From: Brachypodium distachyon
Taxonomy: Eukaryota; Streptophyta; Magnoliopsida; Poales; Poaceae
Assembly: GCF_000005505.3 (NCBI RefSeq)
Contig: NC_016133.3
Span: 42,435,237-42,499,236 of the forward strand
DNA: 64,000 nucleotides
Direction of reading: 5' to 3'
Positions within the stretch are counted from its first letter, which is position 1. Each line of letters starts with the position of its first letter. The notes under the pieces are model-generated. The model was not told the origin of the DNA. It was given only the letters and a program-made list of their open reading frames with translations, and searched no databases. This document shows, piece by piece, positions 1 to 9,900 of the stretch. The translations under genes were made by a program, and so were the position numbers.

Positions 1-211
1 TCGGGAACTCCACGTAGAGGCGGGACGCGGCCGAGGGATCGACGAGGCAGAGCGTGAGGATGAAGGGGATGGCGGCGTGGGGCTGCGAGGTGGTGCCTCG
101 TGCCCTCAATGGCGCGTAGCCGTTGCCTGGTTGGGATGCTACTGCGGCGGCGTCGATGGGGGTGACGTAGTGATCTAGCATCACCCGGTCCGGGAGCGCG
201 GCGGCGGCCAT
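1..211 (-). CDS. DUF1618 family protein, N-terminal part (runs off left edge)
   Basis: The reverse strand opens with ATG at 211 and stays open to position 1, giving about 70 residues with no stop. The N-terminus carries the LPDRVMLD motif, and further in there is an AASRLYVEFP stretch. Both match the start of the other two DUF1618 loci here (SWVMLD...ASRLYV and DWVMLD...ASRFYV). DUF1618 is a grass-expanded family with no settled biochemical function. The gene is divergent from the DUF1618 copy starting at 422, with 210 bp between the two start codons. The rest of the gene lies outside the window, so integrity cannot be judged. Confidence 0.75.
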   Translation of the reverse strand, partial: MAAAALPDRVMLDHYVTPIDAAAVASQPGNGYAPLRARGTTSQPHAAIPFILTLCLVDPSAASRLYVEFP

Positions 212-421
212 GGCGGCGGAGGTTGATGGAAATTCTTTCCCCATAAAAAAAGAATTTTCTTTTCTGAACTTGTATATATATGGCCGGATATTGCTCGGGA
301 ATTCGGCATAGCCTCCTCGATTTAAGGAACTAATCTTTCCTTCCTACCGCCGCAGCGATCGATCTGTGCTCTCGGGATAGAGCTTCCTCTTCCTCCTCCG
401 CCGCCGCCGCTCTTCTTCCTC
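212..421. promoter_or_regulatory. Bidirectional intergenic region between divergent DUF1618 genes
   Basis: This 210-bp stretch separates two divergent start codons. A TATATATA block at about 273-280 could serve as a TATA element in either direction. The + strand leader from about 390 is CT/CCG-rich. Promoter function is inferred from position only. Confidence 0.4.
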
Positions 422-941
422 ATGGCGGACAGTTCCTCCCACGACGCGTCATCAGCCGCCGGCGCCGCTGCCCACAGCTGGGTGATGCTCGACCCCTACA
501 CGCGCCTCAACTCCGGCAAGGACTACCCGGAGCACCGCCACACCTACGCCGAAGCCTTCACCTCTGCAGGCAACCGCATCGGGGTCTTCCTCTGCAGCGT
601 GGCGCCGCCAGGCGCCTCCCGCCTCTACGTCTCGAGGAAGCCCCCGGGGTACGACTCGCACGAGCACGATCTCAATCCGAGGGCTAATAAGAGAAGAAGA
701 CAAAGCACACTCGCGGAACCCCGAGCCGTGGCCGCCCACGGCGACTCGATACTTCTAGAGGTCATCCTCGGCTCCGGCTCCACGAGAGATTTTTTGGGTC
801 CGGCCGCCGTCACTCCGGTGGCTCCCCACCTGCGACCACACGATGGCCTTCAGCTCCAGCTTCTGCAACGGCTTGCTCAGTCACATGCTCATGATCACCA
901 ACATCAGCCTCCTACGCCGCCATGGCGAATTCGTGGTCATG

Positions 942-3280
942 CACTACTGGAAAATCATTCTAGGGCCTCCGGCAAAGGCACTAATGCCCCCGGCAAAGCC
1001 TTTTCCGGAGGCTTTTTCTCGGGGCCGCCGGCAAAGGGCATCGGTATGAAGGCATGCCGTTAAAGGCCTCTTTGCCGGAGGCCTTTTTACGTGGCAAAGA
1101 AAAGTTAAAGGCACTGCCGTGGAGTAACACTGGGCGAGCCTTTGCCGGAGGCAAATAACTGCCGTCGGCAATGAATTAATGAAAAAATAAAAAATAAAAG
1201 ACGTGGCCCGCGGCCTCCTCCGCATGACCATGCTGCTGCCCAGGGTCCCCTATCGCCGCGAGCCCGTCGCAGCCGTGCCGCTGCTCCTCGGCCCGACGCC
1301 GCTGCTGCCTCGCCTCCCTGCCCCACGCCGCCGCGCTGCTGCTCCTCACGCCACCGCTACTTGCCCCGCTGCTGCCTCACCTCCCTGCCCCACGCCGTCG
1401 ATGCTGCCTCGCCTCGTCGCCCTGCGCCGCACAGGAAGAGGAGAAGGAGAATAGGAGAAGGCCGTCGGTGGTGGGGAAGGAGAAGGAGAGCCGCTGCCCC
1501 GCACCTGACGCTGCTGCAACTGCGCCTCCGCTGAAGTTCGTAGGAGAGCCCGCTGCCGTTCGCCCGTTGCCCTGCGTCGGAGGAGGGCACGCTGCCCCTC
1601 GCCCGTAGCCCTGCGCCCCCGCGCGCCTTCTGGAGCAGAGGGACAGAAGGGGGCGAAGGAGGAAGCACGGGCCGCCGCGGATGAGGCACGGAAGGACGGA
1701 GGGGCTGGACCGACGCGTGAGAAGAAGGCGCCCGAGAGGGGCTGGACCGGAAGGGCTGGACCATTCCCGTCGATGGAGTCCATGGGGAGGAGGATAGAAA
1801 TGAGTGGAGGGAGAGAGATCAGTCCGCAGTGGGGAGAGAGAGACAGGGAGAAATGAGTGGAGGGGAGAGACCGAGAGAAGCATAGGTCACAGGTGAGAAA
1901 AATGGCGATCCGCGTGCACCTCCCACGGATCGGTGACCTGGCACATGGATCCACGTTCATCGTGCATCCGGACGAACGACCTGAAATAAACCTGCTCTCT
2001 TTGCCGGCAGTGGTAAAAAAGTAGGTTCGATTCCTGCCGGATGCACTGCCTCTTAAAGACAGAAACAGAGGAGGGAAAGAAGGTAGTATAGGGAACTTGC
2101 TTTTGGATTCTTATCGAAAGTGAATCCCTCTAACACTTCTGTTAGTGTTTTATGATAAAATCTTTGCAGCCTAGACATAACAAGTGTGAAAATCCTTAGT
2201 CACTAGGCAAGAAAGCTCGATGGGAACAAAAAGGATACAATTAGTTTAGAATAAAAAACATGTACAATTTCAAAGGAAAGAAGGAATGGCAGCCAGGCCT
2301 CCGGCAAAGCAAACATGGGCTTTGCTGTGGGCAAGCCTACGGCAAAGAGATTTTTGGCTTTTTGTTTTCTGCAATTAAATTTATAGAAGGTAATATATCA
2401 TTTCAATTCATTATATTGGTTCACTCTTTTTATCCTAAGTTTATATACATATGATATAGCACCATACCAACACTTGTACATTTTTGACAAAGTTTTAGTA
2501 TTATTTCATTTTTCTCTATTAAACAGCTCTAAAAATTCATAAGTAATTATTTTTACATAAAATATGGTGATTTTAATTCACATTACTTATCATCACAGAT
2601 AAATGTAATCATAGTAAAAACTAAACTAAAAAATCCCAAATATCATTACAAAACTTGGTCGAGACTCAAAATTAGACGTTTGAACGCTAAGTTCGGGAAC
2701 TTGTACGATGATGTTGTCATTTGTGAAGCATGTATCATTTTACTTTTTTGTATGGACTTGTAATTTTTTTTCCAAGGTTATGTATAAAACAATGTCACCA
2801 TGCCAAAAATCGTTTATTTTTGACAAAGTTTGAGTATTATTTCATTTTCCCTATTAAACGGCTCTCAAAAATGATAAATAATTATTTTACTTAAAAAGTT
2901 ATGATTTTAATTCACATTACTCATCACCAATGAGAAATGAAACTACAGCAAAAATTTCAATTCAAAAATAGGTGGTTTACATCATAATTTGAAACAAGAG
3001 AGAAATGTGATAGAAAAGAAAAAATACGGAAAAAAATTCTTTGCCGTAGGCCCGGCCGCCGGCAAAGGCTGGTGCCGTTTTCTCGCCGTTACCTCAGTGG
3101 CAAGTCCACGTGGTCACCTTCTTTGCCGGAGGCCGTTTTTATTCTTTGCCGGAGGTTTTTTTTATTCTTTGCCGGAGGCCTTTTTATTTTGCTTTCGGCA
3201 AAACCTTCTTTGCCGGAGGCCCGGAAAAAGGCCGCCGGCAAAGACCGAGGCCTCCGGCAAAGACAGATTTTCCCGTAGTG
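942..3280. mobile_element. Non-autonomous CACTA (En/Spm-like) DNA transposon
   Basis: The left end reads CACTACTGGAAAATC and the right end, reverse-complemented, CACTACGGGAAAATC: one mismatch in 15. Many subterminal repeats of the form GCCTCCGGCAAAG or CTTTGCCGGAGGC, in both orientations, lie within about 200 bp of each end (960-1090 and 3040-3265), as expected for transposase-binding arrays of this superfamily. The 3-bp flanks are ATG (939-941) and ACG (3281-3283), a target duplication with one mismatch. Length is 2339 bp. I see no transposase domain, only a GC-rich block (about 1200-1770) and AT-rich DNA, so it is probably mobilised in trans. Confidence 0.88.
2460..2946. repeat. Diverged direct repeat inside the CACTA element
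   Basis: About 150 bp from 2460 recur, diverged, from 2796. Shared blocks include TTTTTGACAAAGTTT, AGTATTATTTCATTTT, CTATTAAAC and GATTTTAATTCACATTAC. The copies lie about 336 bp apart, which implies internal duplication of the AT-rich core. Confidence 0.65.
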
Positions 3281-3589
3281 ACGGACCTGCTGGTGTTACC
3301 GGAGACCGAAGACTTCCCGCTGGAGCTTCAGTTCTGGATATACTCGTTGCCGTTGTCCCACGACAGCGGCAGCAACATTGGAGGATCATGGGAGATCGAG
3401 CAGCCGCCGCAGGTCCGCCATGAGCCAGGGCAGGACATTGACCTGCGCTACTGGGATACGGACGTGGCGATCCCCTACGGCGAGTCCCTCTGCTACGTCG
3501 ATTACTGCCGGGGCATCTTGTTCGCCAACACTCACGTAAAAATTAGGTATTTGGGCACACGCTTCTTATGTTTGAGACATTATTAGACA

Positions 3590-4100
3590 ATTTCTCAGGT
3601 CTCCAAGTTCCTGATGAACTAGCAGCCTCAAAAACCACATGAGCCAGACAAGAAAGCAACACTCCATTAACACATCTCAACAACGTAAGTAGCTTAGGAA
3701 AATGAACAAAAATGCTGCCTGGTGACTACAGTAGGGAGCAATGCACTATTTTGCATACTTTTCATGTTTTAACACGTAATTTTCATGATTTTGCACATTC
3801 CCACCCGAATTTCTTCCTTTTGTCTCTTATAGTTTTAGGACCATGCGTAATGAGTAAGAAGTATATGTGGCAAATCGCACAAGCAGGAAGTTGCATAGCA
3901 ACAGTAAAGAACTGTGTAATATAATATTCTCACAAAAAAAATGAACGCCTAATAGTCTCTGTATTATTCTGTCACTTGATCCACCCTTGAGCAACAAAAT
4001 GACATGCATTGATATTGATACTAGTTAATAAAAAAGTTTGAAAGGCAGCAGCGATTCATATATATGGGAGAACACAGGGAAGGAATATTGCATGGGTTGC
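3590..4100. other. Gap between DUF1618 pseudogenes, no recognisable feature
   Basis: This is AT-rich sequence with only short random open frames. No DUF1618 C-terminal coding, repeat or terminal inverted repeat was recognised. Confidence 0.5.
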
Positions 4101-4102
4101 AG

Positions 4103-5451
4103 TTACCCGGTAGTTAGGAGGTACTTGGATAAGTCACAAGTAAAAAATCCAGTTTGAGTAGCAAGGCTTATGGATGACATGTTGCCATCACTCTCAATTG
4201 AGTTCGAGAATACTGTGGTGTATCTAAACGATGATACGAGAGTTTTGTTCAGCATGTCAACCACAACAACCCATGTGTTGTCTTCGTCCTGCCATCCTAC
4301 ATCAATGTCGCTCAGCACGAAATAGATGATATTGGGCTCCTGCATGCTCAGTAGGGGATATAATGGTGTCTCACGCAGAAGATGGTCGTACCCCTGCAAA
4401 TTCCAGAGCTCGGTATCTTCGATTGTGAACTCTAGGTCCCATGTCTTGATATCTTCCGACCTCAACCTCCAAACCTTGATGGTAAATGATGAGGAAGCAG
4501 CTGAGCAGGGTCTGCCAGGGAACAAGACAGCTGTGGTGACAACATCGACGAACTTAATGGTGCCGCCGCCATCAGTGACACACACACACACCCCGATAAC
4601 GTTCCGGGCACCCTCTGAGTCCAGTTTCTTGAGCTTCCGGATTACCAAAAGGGATCTTTACAGGCAGCCGTACGTACCGGAGCTGGCATCGACGACTGAG
4701 CACATCTGCAAACAAGATGCCACGGAAGTAGTCGACGTAGCACAAGGAATCACCATAGGGGACCACGGCATCAGTGTACCACCAGGCCTGACCCTTCTCA
4801 TGGCGGATCGGTGGTTTTCTGGCATCCCAGTTCTTCTTCCGGCTGTGGTACAAGCAGAGCGAAGCTTCCATCGGAGTATCGTACTTTTCGAAACTTACAT
4901 GTCGTCTTTGGGGGAAATCTTGAGATCCGCCACGACAAGTTCTTGTCTTGTATCATCACACAAGATGCCAACGTCTTGAATCGAGAACATGTGTTTATAT
5001 GCATAGAACTCGAGGTCGCAAGTGGGGACTCGCCAGAGCGATGGCGGCGCAATGGGATGGACCGTGTAGACGAAGAAATCTGAACTGGTGAATCTCCGAC
5101 TAAGCTTCAGAAGGATGGAGTTGCTGTGGCAGCCACGACCAGGGGTTCCAGCCCTAACGATTGATCCCAATTGTATTCTTCTCTATTTACTACCTCTGCC
5201 CACGACGACGACGGCCCGTCCTTGTGGTCCTGGCGTGGCCTCCAGTTGACGTAGAAGCGGGAGGCTCCCGGTGGCGGAACGGCGCGGAAGCAGACGTCGA
5301 TGTGGTCGCCCGCATCGGTCTCCGCCTCCGCGTAGGTGGCGCGGAAGAGTTCCTCGGGGTAATCGAGGGAGACCTCGGGATAGTTGAGGCGGCTGTGACG
5401 GTCGAGCATCACCCAGTCCGGGAAGCGGTGCGAGGAGGAGGAGGAGGCCAT
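4103..5451 (-). pseudogene. DUF1618 gene with three frameshifts
   Basis: The start codon is at 5451 (SHRFPDWVMLDRHSRLN, then PGASRFYVNWRP). Homology continues through SNSILLKL, AWWYTDAVVPYGDSL, CYVDYFRGILFADVL, LRYVRLPVKIPFGN, VTDGGGTIKFVDVV and a C-terminus ending at 4103, so the full family length is present. The frame changes three times. At about 5128-5133, VVAA changes frame just before the HSNSILLKL segment. At about 4891-4898 it changes after DLKISPKDDM. At 4576-4592 it changes at a (GT)n run. Each change is explained by a small indel. No single frame reads through, so this is most likely a pseudogene, with no expression evidence available. It lies tail-to-tail with the split copy. Confidence 0.8.
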
Positions 5452-5663
5452 GCCGGGCGGCGGCGTGGTATATCTCTCACGAGGCGGCGGCCGGAGATGA
5501 CCTAGCTAGGCGGGTTCAGGGGGATTTGTGATTTGGGGCGGCGTTGGACGGAAGGATCCCTTTACGAGAAGGACGCGGAGACGGTTCCGGCTCCGGATAG
5601 CTACCAGGCCGGGCCGGCCAGGCGCAGGGTAAGGACAATTGTATGGACCTTTTTTTCGGGGCA

Positions 5664-6300
5664 GATCAGGGAATTTTCGTCAGTTGAAGGAATACTGCAT
5701 GGAACTTTTTGTTGCCAAGAAGAATTTCAAAAGAGCTATGTTAACAGAGGGTTCCAGGCAGCTGGTTCTGAAATTCCCTTCCATTATCGCTGAGCTGAGA
5801 AAGAGAGCTGGGATATAACATAGTCGATCGGACAGGTTATATATGGTGTTCTGTAACAATGGTGAGTACATATGCTTTCTTGCTGATGATCTTTTTGAAT
5901 AATTTCTTGTGGATGTATTTGTTGTTTTGCTGGAATAGGTATTTAGTTGTACCCGAACATCGTATGTACTGAATGTAATGTTGATGGATTAGACGCTGGC
6001 CTGATGTTCAGAGCTGTTTGTTTTTGCAGCGTACTAATTAGACGAAGTTGCTGCCAAGTCGTGCCGGAAAAGCGCGAGGCGAGGAGTGGAATGAACATTT
6101 GCAGACTTCAAATCAAGCCATATGTAGTAGATATACGGATTGGTAGTTTGGCCGCCTAGCCCTTCTGTTTCCTGTGGCTTTATCCTGAATATTGGTTGCA
6201 CTTGGATTAAGCTTTTGATATTACACCTGGAGATTTGTTCATATATCCTATTTGTATGGCATGGTTCAGATATACAGGCTACAGCACAGCCTTTTGCAAG
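5664..6300 (+). pseudogene. MATH-BTB gene remnant: C-terminus plus 3' UTR
   Basis: The frame from about 5672 to the TAA at 5816-5818 encodes NFRQLKEYCMELF, KKNFKRAMLTEG and IIAELRKRAGI. This matches the last 45 residues of the intact MATH-BTB protein at 7192-8205. The following 3' flank (a TTTTTGCAG-like acceptor near 6030, GTTGCTGCCAAG, then CCTGAATATTGGTTGCACTTGG) also resembles the 3' flanks of the intact gene and of the 9366 remnant. The MATH and BTB domains are absent, so this is a truncated duplicate. Confidence 0.75.
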
Positions 6301-7191
6301 AAATTTATAGAACGACACGTAACAAACTCGAGGACGTAATCGTGCGCAAAAATTCAGATAAGTTGATCACATCACATCCTGACCAAACGGTACTAGTACG
6401 ACAGAATCACGATACTGGTACTTGCGAGCCTGCCTGGCGCAGCGCAACGGAGGACTCTGCCCGCCTAAATCGCAATAGCCCAGGACCAATTTTCAGCCCG
6501 GCCCAGTAGAGGGCAAATGGGGTGACGGACTGGGCCCTGGCAGAACCAGTGATGCTGGTGGTTCGCCCTGGTGGTTTCATTGTGGAGTTTCGCCCTGGGG
6601 TTTTTTTTTTAGGGGGAGGAGTTCGCCCTGGTGGTTTCATTGTGGCCAAAATCAGAACAGCACGGCTTACCCAGTGTCATTCATGGCCCATCTGTGCGTG
6701 AAGTTTGGGCCTTGGCCCAGCCGTACTCTCCCTCAAATGGACCAGGGATCACGGCTCTTTGTCTCCCCAAAAAATGTCGCCAGTTTTCTCGTCCATCTCC
6801 TGGCGGCGCTGCCCCCTGTAGATGAGTAGATCCCGTCGCCAACTCCCCCAAAATCCCGTCGCCATTCCCATCCAGTTCCCCGTCGCCGCCGCGCCGCCCT
6901 CAAGATCCAGCCACTCCCACAATCCAGATCCCGTCGCCGGAGAGCTTGGCGAGGAGGCCGCAGAAAGGTCACTGGAGGTTTCATCCGGCGGCGCGTCCGA
7001 GCTAGGCTTCGTCGACCCGGCGGTCGCAACCAAGGCGTGCTGCGGAGGGGGCGGCATCTGCTAGTTGAGGCCTCGCAGTCCACGGAAGAGCAACCACCGG
7101 ATCAGCCAAAGGACAGCGGTTGGGGGACTCCGGTTCCGTTGTTCCTTTCCCCCGTCCTGCTCCATCTGCTACTAGTGCAAGGCTAGCCGGC
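6301..7191. other. Upstream region of the MATH-BTB gene
   Basis: It contains a duplicated 25-bp segment (6561-6585 and 6621-6645) and a GC-rich stretch (6820-7065). That stretch has an 80-codon + strand frame at 6822-7064, resembling a 5' leader or a captured gene fragment. I see no recognised protein. An in-frame ATG at 7120 would extend the MATH-BTB protein by 24 residues, but the paralogous copy at 9366 starts at the position equivalent to 7192. Confidence 0.4.
6561..6645. repeat. 25-bp direct repeat, two identical copies 60 bp apart
   Basis: The segment beginning GTTCGCCCTGGTGG occurs at 6561-6585 and again at 6621-6645. A partial third copy (GTTTCGCCCTGGGG) lies between them, next to a T run. 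Confidence 0.85.
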
Positions 7192-8205
7192 ATGGTGGAC
7201 TCCGGTTCCGTCCAGTTCAAAATTGACTACCGGACAATCCAGACTTTTGCCTCCGACGATCGGTACATCCTCGAGGAATCCATTTGCGTCGGGGAGCACC
7301 GGTTCTCGGCATCTTGCTATCCGCAGGAGTGCTCGGAGGACGGCGAGTTTGAGTACCTCTCTATAGACCTATCACTGCGCAGCACATCCGAAGTCACCAG
7401 TCCTGTGTTCGAGGCCTTGGTGGTGGGCAAAGACGGCGCACCATCTCCGGCCCTTGCAAAGAGGAAAAGGGGGACGGCGAGCGACTTTAATGGCTTGATC
7501 GACGGAGTCTGGAAGAGCTGGTGTTGGCTTGATTTCTCGAAGGGAGGTGATGATGATATGGAGTCACTCTGGGCGGCAAATGGCCGCATGATCACGATTT
7601 CCTGCGGGTTCTCCGTTCCGCTCGAAAACCCTATAACCGTGCCGGCCTCGGATATTGGCGACCATCTGCGAGGCTTGCTGGACTGTGCCGACGGTTCGGA
7701 TGTCTCCTTCTCTGTCGGTGGCGAGACGTTCCGTGCTCACCGGGCCGTGCTCGCCGCCCGGTCGCCGGTGTTCAAAGCGGAGCTCTTCGGCGCCATGGCA
7801 GAGGCTCGAATGCCATGCATCACACTGCATGACGTCGAGCCGGCAACATTCAAAGCTCTGTTGTGCTTCATCTACACGGATGCCTTGCCGAGAGACAGCG
7901 GAGAACTCGTCGGTGACCCTGTTGATGTGTTTCAGCATCTGCTTGCCGCAGCCGATCGGTACGCACTCGACAGGCTGAAGCTCCTTTGTGCCCACAAGTT
8001 ATGGGACAACGTAACCACCGACAGAGTTGCAGATATTTTAGCGTGTGCCGAGACGTACAATTGCCGAGAGCTGAAGGACTGCTGCATGGACTTCTTTGTG
8101 ACCGAGCAGAACTTCAAGCATGCTACGTTGACAGAGGGCTTTGTAAGGCTGGGGCAGAAGTGTCCTACCATTATCGCGGAGCTGAGAAAGAAAGCTAGGA
8201 TATAG
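7192..8205 (+). CDS. MATH-BTB domain protein (BPM-like, CUL3 adaptor)
   Basis: This is an intronless frame of 337 codons from ATG 7192. Residues about 5-145 form a MATH domain (VQFKIDYRTIQTF, GVWKSWCWLDF). Residues about 165-260 form a BTB/POZ domain (GSDVSFSVGGETFRAHRAVL, SPVFKAELFGAM, FKALLCFIYTDALP). Residues about 275-337 are the BPM C-terminal helical region (DRYALDRLKLLC, IIAELRKKARI). In the family, the MATH domain captures substrates and the BTB/C-terminal region binds CUL3 to build an E3 ubiquitin ligase; grasses have many such genes. The start at 7192 is preferred over 7120 because the remnant at 9366 begins with the same MVDSG sequence. It lies between two truncated duplicates. Confidence 0.9.
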   Translation: MVDSGSVQFKIDYRTIQTFASDDRYILEESICVGEHRFSASCYPQECSEDGEFEYLSIDLSLRSTSEVTSPVFEALVVGKDGAPSPALAKRKRGTASDFNGLIDGVWKSWCWLDFSKGGDDDMESLWAANGRMITISCGFSVPLENPITVPASDIGDHLRGLLDCADGSDVSFSVGGETFRAHRAVLAARSPVFKAELFGAMAEARMPCITLHDVEPATFKALLCFIYTDALPRDSGELVGDPVDVFQHLLAAADRYALDRLKLLCAHKLWDNVTTDRVADILACAETYNCRELKDCCMDFFVTEQNFKHATLTEGFVRLGQKCPTIIAELRKKARI

Positions 8206-9365
8206 CTGCATATGTTTTGGTGTTCTAGAAAGTGTGGTGAGCACTGCTATCTGAGATTGTTCCAAATTTATACTATTCGGGGGAGACGTATAGTAATTGT
8301 AGTATGAGTAATGTTTTTGTTGAACTTGTAGACTGTTCTTGGAACTTTCTGATTTATTTTTTGGAACTTTCTCTTTTGCAGGAATTGAGATTTGGAGCAA
8401 GTTGCTGCCAAGTGATTGCCGTAGCTAAGGCCAGGCAGATTATGTTGTGGGCTGCGCTTCAGTTTGCAGTAGCATACCACGGAGTACTACTATTTTGTAT
8501 TCGTTCTGTTTTAGAGATCTTGATGCCTATCCCGTTTCCTGAAGATTGGTTGCACTTGCAGCCTGTGAGAATGATGTAGCTACCTAGATTTTTCTGAGTC
8601 TTAGCTCCATGATACCCTGTGACAGGTTATCCCAGTTTAATGAAAAATGAAGCTCGGTACCAATGTTGGTCCTCTAGTAATCAAATATTGCCTTGATGTG
8701 TATTGGATTATGCCTTTTGAACAAGCCAGGATATGGGCCTAATAAGTTGAAAGCAGGGAGCTTGCAATGGTTTGAGCTAAACTAAAGTTTTTCTGTTGAG
8801 CTAATTTAAAGTTTACAATTACATCGGATGAAGACGAATTTGAGCTCTTCCGTGTTGCGAGGAGTCGATATCCCTTGTTTTCTGTACAGCCGAGCTGTGT
8901 TGTTTACAGCATCGGGTTCTTTTTAGTTTCTGAAGGTGTCCTTGCACCTTCGTTGCTTCTTCTTGTATATATGTTGAACCCGCTTGACTTGTTCTTCTGT
9001 GATGAAATCGGCACAGCTGAGCACCTGACTTAGCCTGTCAAGAAAAGAGAGTAATAAAATGTCTGGGTAGGAAGATCAGGAGAGTCCTATTGTTTGCCGG
9101 GGTCGGGCAGGTACCTATTCGGTGAGAGCTGAATAAAAAGCTTGGAAAAGAAACTGTCACGGGAATTATATTACCATTGAACAAACAAAGTTATCGTATC
9201 AACGTGTCATAAGAAAGAGAGAGATGCATGTGCACGTCCCGTAAGCGTACGAAACATAAACTTTTGCCTTAAGGAAGTTATAAAATAAACTTTTCACTTG
9301 AGGCGTACCAACGTAATTTCCGTCGTGAGATCGATCGAGAGAAGAACAAGATCTGTGGTGGAACA
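8206..9365. other. 3' flank of the MATH-BTB gene and intergenic DNA
   Basis: The first 450 bp look like a 3' UTR; a TTTTGCAG acceptor-like site near 8380 is followed by GTTGCTGCCAAG, shared with the 5664 remnant. The rest has no recognisable gene, RNA or repeat. Confidence 0.45.
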
Positions 9366-9900
9366 ATGGTGGACTCCGGTTTCGTCCAGTTCAAGCTCGA
9401 CTCCAAAGAAATCCAGAGCCTCGCGCCCGGCGCCGCCCTCGAAGAACCATCCATCCGGCCCTCTCGTCCATAATTTTTTTTTGTGATATATTTATTTTAT
9501 TCGAACAAGGAAGTAGTTGTAACCTGGACATATGTAATCCTTTTTTATGAATCGGCCGTGAGCCTGATACCCAGACTCGGTCACATGGCTGTCTCTGTTT
9601 TTGCAGCCGGCAGTGTACCGGAGAGGTGAATGAACAAATTTCAGACTCAAAACAATCTACTGTATATATTGAAGTGGCTATAATGAATTATATTGTGTCC
9701 AGTTAGTAGCTAGCCTTCTATTCCTGGCCTGCTTCTGTACATTATACTTCTGATGAGTTCTGAATTCTGATCCTTTGTCATGCTCTGCGGGTATATATAT
9801 TCCTGAAGATTGTTCACACTTGGGTTAAGCTTTTTCAGATTATTAGAGCTTTGTTCCTATGTATGTCCTGGTTGGTTGGTTGTTTGACATGGTTTAGATA
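9366..9900 (+). pseudogene. MATH-BTB remnant: N-terminus fused to 3' UTR
   Basis: ATG 9366 opens a 35-codon frame starting MVDSGFVQFKLDSKEIQS, closely matching the intact gene's MVDSGSVQFKIDYRTIQT. It stops at TAA 9471-9473. The sequence then passes into a 3' flank homologous to that of the 5664 remnant (TTTTTGCAG near 9600, GTGAATGAACAAATTTCAGA, CCTGAAGATTGTTCACACTTGG). The middle of the gene (most of MATH, all of BTB) is deleted. The upstream flank (9290-9365) may retain promoter or leader sequence. Confidence 0.75.

Larger units (their letters stand above)
422..3586 (+). pseudogene. DUF1618 gene split by a CACTA element and carrying a frameshift
   Basis: The first part starts at ATG 422 (SWVMLDPYTRLNS, ASRLYVSRKPPG, VAAHGDSILLEV), typical of the DUF1618 N-terminus. 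Near a T6 run at about 789-794 the homologous frame shifts by one: PPSLRWLPTCD and SLLRRHGEFVV continue in another frame up to 941. The CACTA element fills 942-3280. From 3281 coding resumes as DLLVLPETEDFPLELQFW and then the family core IPYGESLCYVDYCRGILF, to about 3530. A GT dinucleotide (GTAAAA) follows at about 3536, but I see no C-terminal exon downstream before the next, opposite-strand DUF1618 copy. With a frameshift, a transposon and a missing C-terminus, this is a pseudogene. Confidence 0.8.

Noticed and set aside
1346..1960. 204-codon minus-strand open frame inside the CACTA element
   Set aside because: Arg/Ser/Pro-rich in several overlapping frames, as expected from GC-rich low-complexity DNA. 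No TNPA/TNPD or other domain.
1962..2046. tRNA-like element: a 10-bp inverted pair GTGCATCCGG/CCGGATGCAC and a GGTTCGATTCC B-box
   Set aside because: Acceptor- and T-arm-like pairing exist, but there is no D-arm or A-box, and the putative anticodon loop is too long. It lies inside the CACTA element and is most likely coincidence or a decayed tRNA fragment.
6749..7083. Minus-strand open frames upstream of the MATH-BTB gene
   Set aside because: GC-rich leader-type sequence open on both strands. No domain or homology recognised and no splice context.
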